Below, one piece after another: positions 59,649-59,684 of a DNA stretch of 59,684 nt; position 1 is the first letter of the stretch, and every line of letters begins with the position of its first letter. A program made the position numbers and the translations under genes. The notes beneath the pieces are model-generated. The model searched no databases and was not told where the DNA came from. It worked only from the letters and a program-made list of their open reading frames with translations. Where the stretch lies: NCBI RefSeq assembly GCF_947502445.1, contig NZ_CANMZW010000037.1, positions 1 to 59,684 on the forward strand. The letters are read 5' to 3'. This DNA is from an uncultured Brevibacillus sp. GTDB taxonomy: Bacteria; Bacillota; Bacilli; Brevibacillales; Brevibacillaceae.

Positions 59649-59684
59649 TGTTTTCAGATGATTCGTAGATGACGATGAATGCCC

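Overview
The window looks like the chromosome of an endospore-forming Bacillota, most probably Brevibacillus or a close relative. Reasons: AGGAGG-type ribosome binding sites with ATG, TTG and GTG starts, a small acid-soluble spore protein of the SspH type, Bacillus-style regulators (BlaI/M56, MarR, sigma-54 activators of the RocR kind), lipobox lipoproteins, and gene content typical of Brevibacillus. The genus is inferred from memory of families; no search was run. I found no rRNA, tRNA, CRISPR array, intact transposase or integrase.

Layout. 0.1-3.3 kb: a three-gene minus-strand signalling operon (REC/HD-GYP c-di-GMP phosphodiesterase, soluble hybrid histidine kinase, stand-alone receiver). 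3.5-4.05 kb: a probably frameshifted regulator. 4.3-9.5 kb: an RND efflux pump (permease, lipoprotein adaptor) with its TetR regulator and three evenly spaced palindromic operators. 9.7-9.8 kb: tail of a broken SDR gene. 10-14 kb: Fur-controlled efeO-efeB-efeU iron uptake. 14.2-17.7 kb: UbiA/DPPR-synthase-like, SMR, divergent PAP2 and GT-C genes, which together look like a polyprenyl-phosphate-pentose surface glycosylation pathway. 17.7-19.4 kb: purine-type permease and phosphoribosyltransferase. 19.6-27.4 kb: a five-gene exopolysaccharide operon (double-NodB lipoprotein, UDP-HexNAc dehydrogenase, PilZ-GT2 synthase, membrane-anchored NodB protein, membrane-anchored GH18).

27.6-37.3 kb and 39.3-56.4 kb hold three sigma-54 activator genes and three matching -24/-12 promoters. 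The first activator sits before gabT and an aldehyde dehydrogenase (GABA breakdown). The second precedes a small membrane protein, a Na+/solute symporter and a C45 Ntn-hydrolase. The third lies near a seven-gene operon of an SDR, two divergent GcvP-like subunits, an amino-acid ABC transporter and a RocB-like M20 peptidase. Between the symporter regulon and the third activator is a BlaI/M56 pair whose membrane protease carries a degenerate LytM domain.

A low-GC accessory island (about 41.2-48.1 kb) separates the third activator from its presumed target operon. It carries two similar units: a cell-wall-active protein without a signal peptide (a lysozyme-like one and an RlpA/expansin-like one), each followed by a lipoprotein gene. 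Three ribbon-helix-helix proteins and many copies of a GTAACGTTAC-type motif sit upstream of the island genes. This reads as a co-regulated effector/immunity-like system and is the best candidate for something undescribed. The right end holds sspH, a secreted protein of unknown role, and a MarR/MFS efflux pair with clear operators.
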